From assembly GCA_964492185.1 (NCBI GenBank), contig CAZBJH010000010.1:1-48233 (forward strand): a DNA stretch of 48,233 bases, read 5' to 3'. The stretch comes from JAFGSZ01 sp964492185 (GTDB taxonomy: Bacteria > Bacteroidota > Bacteroidia > Bacteroidales > UBA10428). Positions 1 to 7,791 of the stretch are shown here, piece after piece. Under the pieces are notes generated by a model, which made no database searches, was not told where the DNA came from, and worked only from the letters and a program-made list of their open reading frames with translations. Position 1 is the first letter of the stretch; each line of letters begins with the position of its first letter. Both the position numbers and the translations under genes were made by a program.

Positions 1-53
1 CGCCCGACACCTGGTTTTGGAGACCAGTGCTCTACCAACTGAGCTACACCCGT
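1..53 (-). tRNA. trnW: tRNA-Trp (CCA), partial
   Basis: The reverse complement begins with the acceptor strand ACGGGTG, then a normal D-arm (GCTCAGTTGGTAGAGC) and the anticodon arm CTGGT-CTCCAAA-ACCAG, giving anticodon CCA. The T-arm and 3' acceptor strand lie beyond the window edge. In Bacteroidota this tRNA normally follows tuf and precedes secE-nusG, which fits its place here. A repeat copy separates it from tuf. Confidence 0.93.
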
Positions 54-60
54 GTCTATA

Positions 61-203
61 TAGTGTCTGTTCATAATGTCCGGTATCTTCGTTATTGCTT
101 AAATTTTAAATCCTCGATATTTTGGTATTCCGCGGTTTAAAAGATTCATGCACCTTGATCCCAAACATTCTGTATAAACACTATGAGTTTATTGACAGAA
201 TCT
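61..203 (-). repeat. palindromic MITE-like repeat, core I (copy A)
   Basis: Read on the minus strand, this copy matches the core-I repeats at 19415-19562 and 34826-34989. It has an AGATTCTGTCAATAAACTC-like start, a GTGTTTATACAGAATG internal end, the TTTTAAACCGCGG...GAGGATTTAAAAT hairpin, and the end GGACATTATGAACAGACACTA. It is the most diverged full-length copy. It fills most of the space between the tuf stop and tRNA-Trp, inside what is usually a tightly packed translation locus. Confidence 0.8.
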
Positions 204-273
204 ATATAAACAGATAAATCCGTCAGGAAAATTGACGAATTTATCTATACCCAGTATTTGAACAATGACCTTA

Positions 274-1461
274 TTATTCCACTATCTCAATTACCTGACC
301 GGCTCCAACGGTTCTGCCACCTTCACGTATAGCAAAACGAAGCCCCTTATCCATAGCAACCGGGGTGATCAATTCTACAGTGATAGTAACATTATCACCG
401 GGCATCACCATTTCAGTTCCCTCAGGTAACATAATCTCGCCGGTTACATCAAGGGTTCTTAAATAAAACTGCGGACGATAATGGTTGTGGAAAGGAGTAT
501 GACGTCCGCCTTCTTCTTTCTTCAAAACATAAACCTCAGCTTTAAATTTGGTATGAGGAGTGATTGATCCCGGCTTTGCCAGCACCATGCCACGTTTAAT
601 CTCTCTCTTGTCAACACCGCGCAACAACAATCCCACATTATCCCCGGCTTCACCCTCATCGAGGATCTTACGGAACATCTCAACTCCTGTACAAACTGTT
701 TTACGTCCATGTGCTCCCAGTCCGATAATCTCCATTTCATCTCCTGTATGGATAACTCCGGTTTCTATCCTCCCGGTAGCAACCGTACCACGACCGGTTA
801 TTGAGAAAATATCTTCAACAGGCATCAGGAAAGGCTTATCAACATCCCGGGGAGGAATTGGAATATATTCATCAACATATTTCATCAATTCCAATACTTT
901 CTCTTCCCACTTGGCTTCGCCGTTAAGAGCGCCTAATGCCGAGCCGTGAATAACCGGAACATTGTCTCCGTCAAACTCGTAAAAATCAAGCAATTCCCTG
1001 ACTTCCATTTCAACAAGCTCAAGCAATTCAGGGTCATCAACCATGTCTACCTTATTAAGCCATACTACAATTTTGGGCACGTTAACCTGTCGGGCAAGCA
1101 GGATATGTTCACGGGTCTGGGGCATAGGGCCGTCAGTTCCCGCTACAACCAGAATTGCACCATCCATCTGGGCTGCACCTGTTACCATGTTCTTTACATA
1201 GTCAGCATGCCCGGGGCAGTCAACATGCGCGTAGTGACGATTCTCTGTTTGATACTCCACATGGGCGGTATTAATGGTAATGCCCCTCTCTTTCTCTTCG
1301 GGTGCATTATCAATCGAGTCGAAATCGCGAATTACCGACAATCCTGTTTTTGCCAATACCATAGTAATGGCAGCAGTTAATGTTGTTTTACCATGGTCAA
1401 CATGACCAATAGTACCAATGTTCACGTGAGGCTTTGACCTGTCAAATTTTTCTTTAGCCAT
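274..1461 (-). CDS. tuf: elongation factor Tu
   Basis: This 395-aa GTPase delivers aminoacyl-tRNA to the ribosomal A site. It has the full family length. The G1 loop GHVDHGKT is at residues 19-26, followed by the DCPGH and NKVD nucleotide-binding motifs. Domain 2 contains the TGRGTVATGRIE stretch and the protein ends with GRTVGAGQVIEI, typical of bacterial EF-Tu. It begins MAKEKFDRSKPHVNIGTIGH, so the ATG at 1461 is secure. It lies between a four-tRNA cluster upstream and tRNA-Trp downstream, all on the same strand, which is the expected Bacteroidota arrangement. No Shine-Dalgarno sequence is evident. Confidence 0.99.
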   Translation of the reverse strand: MAKEKFDRSKPHVNIGTIGHVDHGKTTLTAAITMVLAKTGLSVIRDFDSIDNAPEEKERGITINTAHVEYQTENRHYAHVDCPGHADYVKNMVTGAAQMDGAILVVAGTDGPMPQTREHILLARQVNVPKIVVWLNKVDMVDDPELLELVEMEVRELLDFYEFDGDNVPVIHGSALGALNGEAKWEEKVLELMKYVDEYIPIPPRDVDKPFLMPVEDIFSITGRGTVATGRIETGVIHTGDEMEIIGLGAHGRKTVCTGVEMFRKILDEGEAGDNVGLLLRGVDKREIKRGMVLAKPGSITPHTKFKAEVYVLKKEEGGRHTPFHNHYRPQFYLRTLDVTGEIMLPEGTEMVMPGDNVTITVELITPVAMDKGLRFAIREGGRTVGAGQVIEIVE

Positions 1462-1511
1462 AACAAAATACTATTAATGAATCCTTTTATTATTCTTTAT
1501 TTGTTAATTGT

Positions 1512-1549
1512 TTATTTTACTATATTCCTGTTATTTTACTATATTCCTG
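1512..1549. repeat. perfect 19-bp tandem duplication
   Basis: The sequence TTATTTTACTATATTCCTG occurs twice in succession (1512-1530 and 1531-1549) between tuf and tRNA-Thr(GGT). It looks like a recent slippage duplication in the tuf leader. No hairpin or coding potential is visible. Confidence 0.9.
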
Positions 1550-1566
1550 TCTACATAAAAAAATTG

Positions 1567-1638
<72 letters not shown>

Positions 1639-1643
1639 TTCTG

Positions 1644-1716
1644 AGCGGGAAACGGGATTCGAACCCGCGACCCCAACCTTGGAAGGGTTGTGCTCTGCCA
1701 GCTGAGCTACTCCCGC
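1644..1716 (-). tRNA. trnG: tRNA-Gly (TCC)
   Basis: The acceptor GCGGGAG pairs with TTCCCGC, with one wobble pair. The anticodon arm CAACC-CTTCCAA-GGTTG gives TCC. The T-arm is CGGGTTCGAATCCCG. No CCA is encoded. It lies five bases from tRNA-Thr(GGT), so the two are probably processed from one transcript. Confidence 0.96.
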
Positions 1717-1807
1717 AAATTATTTCTGATGATTTATTGATTTTTTAATTTTTGATATGAAGAGGTCCTTCCAGATCATCAAATAATCAATATCATCAAA
1801 TAACGGG

Positions 1808-1890
1808 TGGGGAGAGCAGGATTCGAACCTACGAAGGCATCAGCCAGCAGATTTACAGTCTGCCCCAGTTGACCGCTTTGGTATCTCCCC
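1808..1890 (-). tRNA. trnY: tRNA-Tyr (GTA)
   Basis: This is a class II tRNA of 83 nt with a long variable arm (about GCTGATGCCTTCG). The acceptor GGGGAGA pairs with TCTCCCC. The anticodon arm GCAGA-CTGTAAA-TCTGC gives GTA. No CCA is encoded. Confidence 0.96.
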
Positions 1891-2063
1891 AAAAAATGCT
1901 GAACTTGATTTTACAAATCCCACAGCGCGTTATTCATCAATTTAAAGAACTTTACCACTCGAAATAAAATGGAGATCAATGCTGCTATTATTATCAGGGT
2001 TTATTATATCAAACTGTGCCTGAATCATTTTCAAAACCAACAACTCCCCTAAATCTTGAACCG

Positions 2064-2137
2064 AGCCGATGGAGGGATTCGAACCCACGACCTGCTGATT
2101 ACAAATCAGCTGCTCTGACCAACTGAGCTACATCGGC
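2064..2137 (-). tRNA. trnT: tRNA-Thr (TGT)
   Basis: The acceptor GCCGATG pairs with CATCGGC. The anticodon arm GCTGA-TTTGTAA-TCAGC gives TGT, complementing the GGT isoacceptor a few hundred bases away. The T-arm is GTGGGTTCGAATCCCTC. No CCA is encoded. It is the first tRNA downstream of hpf. Confidence 0.96.
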
Positions 2138-2245
2138 AATATCGTAAAGAACAGCGATTTGAATTACCCTCCGAAATCGGTTCGCAAATGTATAAATATT
2201 TTATTTATAACACAAAATTATTTTTTTTATTTTTTCGGCGTGGTT

Positions 2246-2545
2246 CTATACCTTCCGAAGTTTCTCCTTATGTCTTGTAATCTGGCGTTTTAAAGCTTCC
2301 ACAGCATTATCGGTGGACTCTTCAAATGTTTTGCTTTGTTTCTTCGCAAACAATTCATTTCCAGGTATTTCAAGCTTAATTTCAGCTATTTTGTTTTCAG
2401 TGTTCTGGGCATTTTCCAGCTTCAAAAAAACTTCCACACCTATAATATCATCAGAAAACTGCATCAACTTCTTTACTTTTTCTTCAACAAATGTTTCCAG
2501 CTTTTTAGCTGGAGAAAATCTGACTGAATTAATCTTGATATGCAT
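2246..2545 (-). CDS. hpf: ribosome hibernation promoting factor (short HPF/RaiA family)
   Basis: This 99-aa protein begins MHIKINSVRFSPAKKLETFV, the typical start of the beta-alpha-beta-beta-beta-alpha HPF/RaiA fold. It ends with the basic helix ALKRQITRHKEKLRKV. The family binds the small subunit in stationary phase and silences or dimerises ribosomes. It has the short-HPF length, with no C-terminal dimerisation domain. An unusually good Shine-Dalgarno sequence for this window, AAAGGAGGA, lies just before the ATG. The gene sits 20 bases after xerC and ahead of the tRNA/tuf cluster, the conserved Bacteroidota order. Confidence 0.95.
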   Translation of the reverse strand: MHIKINSVRFSPAKKLETFVEEKVKKLMQFSDDIIGVEVFLKLENAQNTENKIAEIKLEIPGNELFAKKQSKTFEESTDNAVEALKRQITRHKEKLRKV

Positions 2546-2565
2546 ATAACAATCCTCCTTTAATT

Positions 2566-3453
2566 TTATGCTCGTGGATGAGCCTGGTTGTATACTGATT
2601 TTAATTTTTCAAACGTGTTGTGAGTATAAATTTCGGTGGCCGACAAGTTGCTGTGTCCCAGTAATTCCTTCACCGCGTTGAGGTCTGCTCCATTATTCAG
2701 CATATGTGTAGCAAAACTGTGACGCAATACGTGCGGGCTTTTTTTATTATTTGTGGTTACCTGGCTTAAATAATGATGTACAATCCGGTATACCAAACGC
2801 CTGTACATTTTTCCCCCTTTATCTGTAATTAACAGGTAACTGCATTCGACCTGGCCTGAATTTTCATTTCTGATTTGCAGATATTCTTCTATTGACCGGA
2901 TCAAATGTTTGGATACAGGTATTATTCGCTCTTTATTTCTTTTGCCAAGTACTTTGATTTGCTGTTCGTAAATGTTAATATCAACTGTTTTCAGGCTTGT
3001 TAGTTCAGCTGCCCTCATTCCTGTCTGATAAAAAATTTCAATAATGAGTTTATCCCGCTTTCCATGAAAATCATCTTCAAAATGAAAATTATCAAGCAGA
3101 TCGTTCATGGCAGCTTCGCTGATGAATTCGGGTAGTTTATTGGTGGATTTCGGCCTCACAATGGCAGATAATGGATTGACCGCGATATGACCTTCACGCT
3201 GTAAAAACTTAAAATAGGACTTTAGTGAGGATATCTTCCTGTTGACTGCGCGGGGGGTATATCCACCTTCAATAAGGCATATAATCCATTCACGAATCAT
3301 ATGATGATCAATATCCTGTTCAGCAACATCAGGATAATTCTTATCTGTAAAAGAGCAGAACTGCTTCAGGTCCGTTTTATACGATCCTGTAGTATTTATA
3401 GAATAACGTTTTTCGTACCTGAGGAATTGAATAAATGACTCGAATAGCTTCAT
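2566..3453 (-). CDS. xerC: tyrosine recombinase XerC/XerD type
   Basis: A 295-aa site-specific recombinase. The N-terminal SAM-like core-binding domain covers about residues 1-90. The catalytic domain carries the tyrosine-recombinase residues R147 (in GMRAAE), K171, H241 and R244 (in HVLRHSFATH), H267 (in LLGHSN) and nucleophile Y276 (in TEIYTH). Length and motif spacing match the chromosomal Xer proteins that resolve dimers at dif, rather than phage integrases. Its place between rpsU and hpf in the translation locus also argues for the housekeeping enzyme. Whether it is the XerC or XerD paralogue cannot be told from the sequence alone. Confidence 0.93.
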   Translation of the reverse strand: MKLFESFIQFLRYEKRYSINTTGSYKTDLKQFCSFTDKNYPDVAEQDIDHHMIREWIICLIEGGYTPRAVNRKISSLKSYFKFLQREGHIAVNPLSAIVRPKSTNKLPEFISEAAMNDLLDNFHFEDDFHGKRDKLIIEIFYQTGMRAAELTSLKTVDINIYEQQIKVLGKRNKERIIPVSKHLIRSIEEYLQIRNENSGQVECSYLLITDKGGKMYRRLVYRIVHHYLSQVTTNNKKSPHVLRHSFATHMLNNGADLNAVKELLGHSNLSATEIYTHNTFEKLKSVYNQAHPRA

Positions 3454-3534
3454 ATCAAGGGATAAAGGTCAGAATTCATTTGCTGGTGATTAATGAAAAT
3501 CCCGGATATCCCCGAAGGAATCAAATCCCTGATA

Positions 3535-3726
3535 CTATTCCTCTTCCTCCTGCATTTTCTGAATGTATATTGCTTTTTTAATTTCGTCTCTGCGCTGCTC
3601 GGAAGGTTTTTGAAATGCCTGTCTTGACCGTAGCTCTTTAACTACTCCTGTCTTTTCAAATTTTCTTTTGAATTTCTTCAAAGCCCGTTCAATATTTTCA
3701 CCTTCTTTTAATGGAACTACTATCAT
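3535..3726 (-). CDS. rpsU: 30S ribosomal protein bS21
   Basis: This 63-aa basic protein starting MIVVPLKEGENIERALKKFK is small-subunit protein S21. The open frame extends two codons further to a TTG, but the ATG at 3726 gives the standard N-terminus and is chosen. The protein ends in an acidic QKMQEEEE tail. A Bacteroidota-type promoter lies about 25 bases upstream. It is the first gene of the xerC-hpf-tRNA-tuf block. Confidence 0.96.
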   Translation of the reverse strand: MIVVPLKEGENIERALKKFKRKFEKTGVVKELRSRQAFQKPSEQRRDEIKKAIYIQKMQEEEE

Positions 3727-3749
3727 AACCAATTTTTTAAAATAAGCGG

Positions 3750-3780
3750 CAAATTTAATCCTTCAATTAAAAATAACCAA
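3750..3780 (-). promoter_or_regulatory. promoter of rpsU (Bacteroidota sigma-A type)
   Basis: On the minus strand, TTG (3778-3780), a 20-base spacer and TAAATTTG (3750-3757) match the Bacteroidota -33/-7 consensus TTG...TAnnTTTG exactly. The predicted transcript would start near 3743 and give a leader of about 17 bases before the rpsU ATG. Confidence 0.75.
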
Positions 3781-4028
3781 ATTAAATGCCTGAAAAATAA
3801 TCACAACCTATAAATAATAAAAATCCCGGACTACTCAATATCACCAGCTATATGCTTTTTAACAATAATACTCTAAATTTAGCTAAAAATTATAACATAA
3901 TAAAGCATTGTCGGGAAAATAAATGAGATAAAAAAATCTCGCGTTCTCTTGCTGAAATAGCTATAATCTTATAAAATGAGTTGGTTTTATTTTAAGCTTT
4001 CAACCTTTTTGCAGGATCCCTCGAAATA
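3781..4028. other. AT-rich intergenic region without recognisable features
   Basis: Between the rpsU promoter and the stop of the helix-hairpin-helix gene the DNA is AT-rich. I see no ORF, repeat-family copy, tRNA or convincing terminator. Confidence 0.6.
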
Positions 4029-4937
4029 CTATATTTCCAGATAATGTTTGATCCGCTGGTAAACACTATCGGGAAGAAGACTAAACTTCTTTAGATCACT
4101 GATTTCTTTCAAACCTTCTGAAAAATCAAGATATTTTTCTATTCCTTTCACCTGGTAGGAAGTCAAATAAGGATGCCGTATCAGGTCATTATATCCTGAT
4201 TTATTAATATTGATCTTTTCAATGAATACTGTATCAACCACAATTCTGTTCTTTAATGAAACATAAAGTTTTTCATCAATCCCATAAACTTCTTTAAGCT
4301 GCCCGGTACAGAAAAAACCTCCCAGTAAATTACGGTATTTTACTATCCTGCTGGCCAAAACCGTTCCTATACCGTATAATTGCATTAGTTCATTTGTGTC
4401 TGCCCGGTTCAATTCTACCGGACTATGGGATATGCCATATGAACCAATGTTAAACGATCCTGAACGTGCTGAAGAATCCGAACGCGGGGAAACATCGATG
4501 TTTATCCTTGATTCAAGCCGGCGGTATGTATCCATGTCTATACCATATATTTTTTTCACATCTTCCTTCCTGTGAAAAATACCTCCGCTATTTCTGTATT
4601 TAATCATGTTGGAAGCAGCAAATGAAGAAAATCCCAGTTCCAGTAATTCTTCATACCTTACAGTATTCGGGTCAAACATATAACTTTCCTGAATAATTTG
4701 CTTATCTGAAAAAATATTATCCTGATACTGCCGAATGCTGTCTTTTTGCTCCAGCGATTGCATAAATCGTTCGGCTTTCTCCCTGAATTCAGAATTATCG
4801 TATGGCTGAGGTTCCATTAAACAGGGCAATAGCAAATTCAACAGCGAAACCAATAAAATAAGGATAAATAACACCCTTATTCCTTTTTTCTCCCTATGGG
4901 AAAAAATGAAGTATTCCTTTACCTGCTTATTGAACAT
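4029..4937 (-). CDS. membrane-anchored helix-hairpin-helix (ComEA-like) protein
   Basis: About 302 aa from the ATG at 4937 (MFNKQVKEYF). A longer frame opens at a GTG inside the preceding gene, but that start is less likely. One hydrophobic segment (about residues 18-37, GIRVLFILILLVSLLNLLLP) follows a short cytoplasmic tail. Then come three helix-hairpin-helix units: around LLELGFSSFAASNMIKYRNS, NRADTNELMQLYGIGTVLASR, and a degenerate third after ININKSGYNDLI. The first two carry the G-x-G/A-x2-A-x2-I-x2-YR pattern of ComEA/T2SK-like DNA-binding HhH repeats. An externally facing non-specific DNA-binding role, as in DNA uptake, is possible but not shown. It follows the NSS transporter with a gap of about 25 bases. 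Confidence 0.8.
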   Translation of the reverse strand: MFNKQVKEYFIFSHREKKGIRVLFILILLVSLLNLLLPCLMEPQPYDNSEFREKAERFMQSLEQKDSIRQYQDNIFSDKQIIQESYMFDPNTVRYEELLELGFSSFAASNMIKYRNSGGIFHRKEDVKKIYGIDMDTYRRLESRINIDVSPRSDSSARSGSFNIGSYGISHSPVELNRADTNELMQLYGIGTVLASRIVKYRNLLGGFFCTGQLKEVYGIDEKLYVSLKNRIVVDTVFIEKININKSGYNDLIRHPYLTSYQVKGIEKYLDFSEGLKEISDLKKFSLLPDSVYQRIKHYLEI

Positions 4938-4962
4938 AACACAGAACAGCAATAAAATTAAG

Positions 4963-6321
4963 CTAAAAAACACCTATCTTGCTAAGTAATACCAGGGCAA
5001 TCGCGACAGGTACAATGAACCTGATCAGAAAAAGATAAACTCCGAAAAAAACAGCCTTTAGTTTTCCTTCATTTGACACTTCCCGCCTTATCTTTTTTCT
5101 GCCATGAAACCATCCCAGGTAAATAACTATTAATAAACCACCCAATGGCAACAGTATATTAGCAGCTATAAAATCAAGCAAATTAAAAAAGTTCATCCCG
5201 CCAACTGAAAATCCTGATATTCCGCTCCATGACAAGGAACAAAAAAATCCCAGTATGGAAACAAAGCCAGTTGCAATAATAGTGGCTTTTTGCCTGCTCA
5301 TCTTCATTTCCTCAACCGAGAAAGCCACCACTACTTCCAATAATGATATTGAAGAGGTTAATGCAGCAACAACAAGTAAAACAAAAAATATCAGCGCGAA
5401 AAAGTAACCGCCCGCCATCTGTTCAAAAATATTGGGAAGCGTGATAAAAACCAATCCTGTTCCCGAATCTGGCTCGATGCCAAAAGCAAAAACTGCCGGG
5501 AAAATAGCTATTCCTGCCAGGATAGCAATAACAGTGTCAAATGCTGAAACGGCTATTGCCGTATTAGCCAGATTTTCGCTTTTCCTGATATAGGACCCAT
5601 AGGTAATCAGTGCCCCCATACCTATGCTTAATGAGAAAAAAGCCTGACCAAGCGCTTCAAGTACAGCATTTGCATTCAATTTTGAAAAGTCGGGTTTAAA
5701 TAAAAACTCAAGTCCCTGCCTTGAACCGGGGAGAGTGACAGCCCTTACGCACAGTATGATAATTATAACAAGCAGTAATGGCATAAGTATCTTGGTATAT
5801 TTCTCAATTCCGTTCTGAACACCCAATATCACTATTGATGCTGTTAATACCATGAATATCATTTGCCATAACACCGGCCTGAAAGTTCCCGCCCGAAAGT
5901 CCTCGAACATGATTGTCAACTGAGCTGCAGATTTACCGGAAAAACCTCTGCCAACCGACTGTACCAAATACTCCAGCGTCCATCCTGCAACAGAACCGTA
6001 AAATGCCAGGATCATAAACGCTGCTATTACACCCACGATCCCGACAAGAAACCACGGACCACGAGGCGAAAGTTTTTTAAAAGCCCCGTATGGATTTCTC
6101 AGCGCTGTTCTTCCAATCACAAACTCCGACAACATAACAGGTATGCCGATGGAAATAATAAAAAGAAGGTAAACGATCAGGAAGGCTCCTCCCCCGTTCT
6201 GGCCTGCAATATAGGGAAATCGCCAAATATTCCCCAGACCTATGGCTGATCCGGCTGCAGCTGCAATTATACCAAACTTGCTTCCAAAAGATCCTCTTTT
6301 GGACAAATCGATTTTCACCAT
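4963..6321 (-). CDS. sodium-dependent transporter, neurotransmitter:sodium symporter (NSS/SNF) family
   Basis: About 452 aa with 11-12 hydrophobic segments. The N-terminus contains the NSS hallmark GSAIGLGNIWRFPYIAGQNGGG, which forms the unwound TM1 sodium and substrate site in LeuT-like proteins. The family imports amino acids or related amines with Na+. The substrate cannot be assigned. I prefer the ATG at 6321 (MVKIDLSKRGSFGSK) over a GTG five codons upstream. It is probably cotranscribed with the HhH gene. The upstream intergenic space holds a repeat fragment. Confidence 0.93.
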   Translation of the reverse strand: MVKIDLSKRGSFGSKFGIIAAAAGSAIGLGNIWRFPYIAGQNGGGAFLIVYLLFIISIGIPVMLSEFVIGRTALRNPYGAFKKLSPRGPWFLVGIVGVIAAFMILAFYGSVAGWTLEYLVQSVGRGFSGKSAAQLTIMFEDFRAGTFRPVLWQMIFMVLTASIVILGVQNGIEKYTKILMPLLLVIIIILCVRAVTLPGSRQGLEFLFKPDFSKLNANAVLEALGQAFFSLSIGMGALITYGSYIRKSENLANTAIAVSAFDTVIAILAGIAIFPAVFAFGIEPDSGTGLVFITLPNIFEQMAGGYFFALIFFVLLVVAALTSSISLLEVVVAFSVEEMKMSRQKATIIATGFVSILGFFCSLSWSGISGFSVGGMNFFNLLDFIAANILLPLGGLLIVIYLGWFHGRKKIRREVSNEGKLKAVFFGVYLFLIRFIVPVAIALVLLSKIGVF

Positions 6322-6351
6322 ACGAAAAAATTTCACATGGACAAACCCTGA

Positions 6352-6425
6352 TTAGTGTCTGTCAATAAAGATGGCAAAATGTTTTATTGGTCATGTGTCT
6401 GTTTGAGAAAGTATCATTTGCTACA
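6352..6425 (+). repeat. 5' module of the MITE-like repeat (copy B, truncated)
   Basis: TAGTGTCTGTCAATAAAG, then GGCAAAATGTTTTATTGGTCATGTGTCTGTTTGAG and GTATCATTTGC, match the first 70 bases of the copies at 28760 and 30044. The hairpin core and right end are missing; the match runs out at the aldolase stop region. It lies between the aldolase and transporter genes. Confidence 0.7.
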
Positions 6426-6428
6426 TTC

Positions 6429-7502
6429 TTAATTACGGTCAACGCAGTTCAAATCTTCAAAAGCCACTTTCAATCGTTCAACGATAGCCTTTTCACCTTC
6501 CCGCAACCAGACCCGGGGATCATACTTTTTCTTATTTGGTTTATCCGGTCCTTCGGGATTACCAATCTGACCTTGTAAATAATCATGATTTGCAGCCTCA
6601 TACTTCCTGACACCATCCCAAAACGCCCATTGTGTATCGGTATCAATATTCATCTTAATTACGCCATAAGATACTGCCTCACGTATTTCAGCACGCGATG
6701 AACCCGAACCGCCATGAAAAACAAAATTTACAGGCTTTTTGGAAGTGCCGAATTTCTCCTCGATATATTTCTGCGAATTATCAAGAATAACAGGAGTTAA
6801 TTTGACATTCCCGGGCTTATAAACACCATGCACATTGCCAAAAGAAGCAGCTATTGTAAACTTATCGCTTATCTTCAGTAATTCTTCATATGCATAAGCT
6901 ACATCTTCAGGCTGAGTATAAAGCAATGAATTATCAATGCTTGTATTATCCACACCATCTTCTTCACCCCCTGTTACACCTAGTTCAATTTCAAGGGTCA
7001 TACCTATTTTACTCATTCTCTTAAGGTATTTCTTGCATATATCTACATTTTCTTCCAGTGATTCTTCAGACAGATCAATCATATGTGAACTGAAAAGGGG
7101 TTTTCCATATCTTTCGAAGTACTTTTCTCCTTCATCCAGCAATCCGTCGATCCAGGGCAAAAGCTTCTTTGCAGCATGGTCAGTGTGTAAAATAACCGGC
7201 ACTCCATATAATTCCGCAATATGATGAACATGTTTTGCACCTGATACAGTGCCGGCTATGGCAGCCTTCTGATCATCGTTTGAAAGGCTTTTTCCTGCAT
7301 AAAATAATCCTCCGCCGTTTGAAAACTGGATCATAACCGGTGAATTAACCACCTTTGCAGCTTCAAGCACTGCATTTATACCATTGGTACCTACCACATT
7401 CACAGCAGGCAATGCAAACTCCTTGTCCCTTGCTATCTTAAACAATTCCTGAACATCATCGCCGGTTACAACCCCGGGTTTAATTTTATCCAATACTTTC
7501 AT
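6429..7502 (-). CDS. fbaA: fructose-bisphosphate aldolase, class II
   Basis: This 357-aa zinc aldolase interconverts fructose 1,6-bisphosphate with DHAP and glyceraldehyde 3-phosphate. It has the length of the FbaA (class IIa) type. It begins MKVLDKIKPGVVTGDDVQELF and contains the zinc/catalytic stretch HTDHAAKK, the phosphate-binding FHGGSGSS, and the NIDTDTQWAFWDG segment of this subgroup. Together with gap at 29 kb it points to standard Embden-Meyerhof glycolysis/gluconeogenesis. It is a single gene preceded by a promoter-like TAATTTTG. Confidence 0.97.
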   Translation of the reverse strand: MKVLDKIKPGVVTGDDVQELFKIARDKEFALPAVNVVGTNGINAVLEAAKVVNSPVMIQFSNGGGLFYAGKSLSNDDQKAAIAGTVSGAKHVHHIAELYGVPVILHTDHAAKKLLPWIDGLLDEGEKYFERYGKPLFSSHMIDLSEESLEENVDICKKYLKRMSKIGMTLEIELGVTGGEEDGVDNTSIDNSLLYTQPEDVAYAYEELLKISDKFTIAASFGNVHGVYKPGNVKLTPVILDNSQKYIEEKFGTSKKPVNFVFHGGSGSSRAEIREAVSYGVIKMNIDTDTQWAFWDGVRKYEAANHDYLQGQIGNPEGPDKPNKKKYDPRVWLREGEKAIVERLKVAFEDLNCVDRN

Positions 7503-7524
7503 ATCCGTGTGTTTTATAGTTTAA

Positions 7525-7532
7525 CAAAATTA
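7525..7532 (-). promoter_or_regulatory. -7 element of the fbaA promoter
   Basis: On the minus strand TAATTTTG matches TAnnTTTG about 23 bases before the aldolase ATG. A TTC rather than TTG sits at the -33 distance, so only the -7 box is confident. Confidence 0.5.
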
Positions 7533-7610
7533 TATTTTCAAAAATGTTCCGCGAATATAAAAAAATAGTTTGTAGTTGTCATAAGGCAGAGGGTAATAAA
7601 AAAGCTCATC

Positions 7611-7645
7611 GCTGAAAGCTCAAAGCTCAAAGCTCAAAGCCGAAA
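7611..7645. repeat. seven-base tandem repeat (GCTCAAA-type, five units)
   Basis: GCTGAAA, three copies of GCTCAAA, then GCCGAAA and GCT form a 7-bp periodic array in the 289-base space between the aldolase and tamL genes. The perfect central units suggest strand-slippage expansion. Confidence 0.85.
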
Positions 7646-7791
7646 GCTTTAATAAAGCTAATCCCCTCCCGAAAGCAACAATTATCTCCTCAACTATTTT
7701 AGAAAGAAACGACCCACTTTTAAAACAATAAAAAAAAGCAGAAAGCGACCGCGGAAAAGCAAGATTTTTTATGGCATAACCGAATAGCCAG

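Noticed and set aside
560..1380. Plus-strand ORFs opposite tuf
   Set aside because: They are antisense frames of a complete EF-Tu gene and their proteins have no recognisable family features.
2566..3453. Integrase of a mobile element next to tRNA genes
   Set aside because: The tyrosine recombinase near tRNAs suggested an integrated element, but the rpsU-xerC-hpf-tuf order is a conserved housekeeping block and no attachment-site duplication of the tRNA ends is visible.
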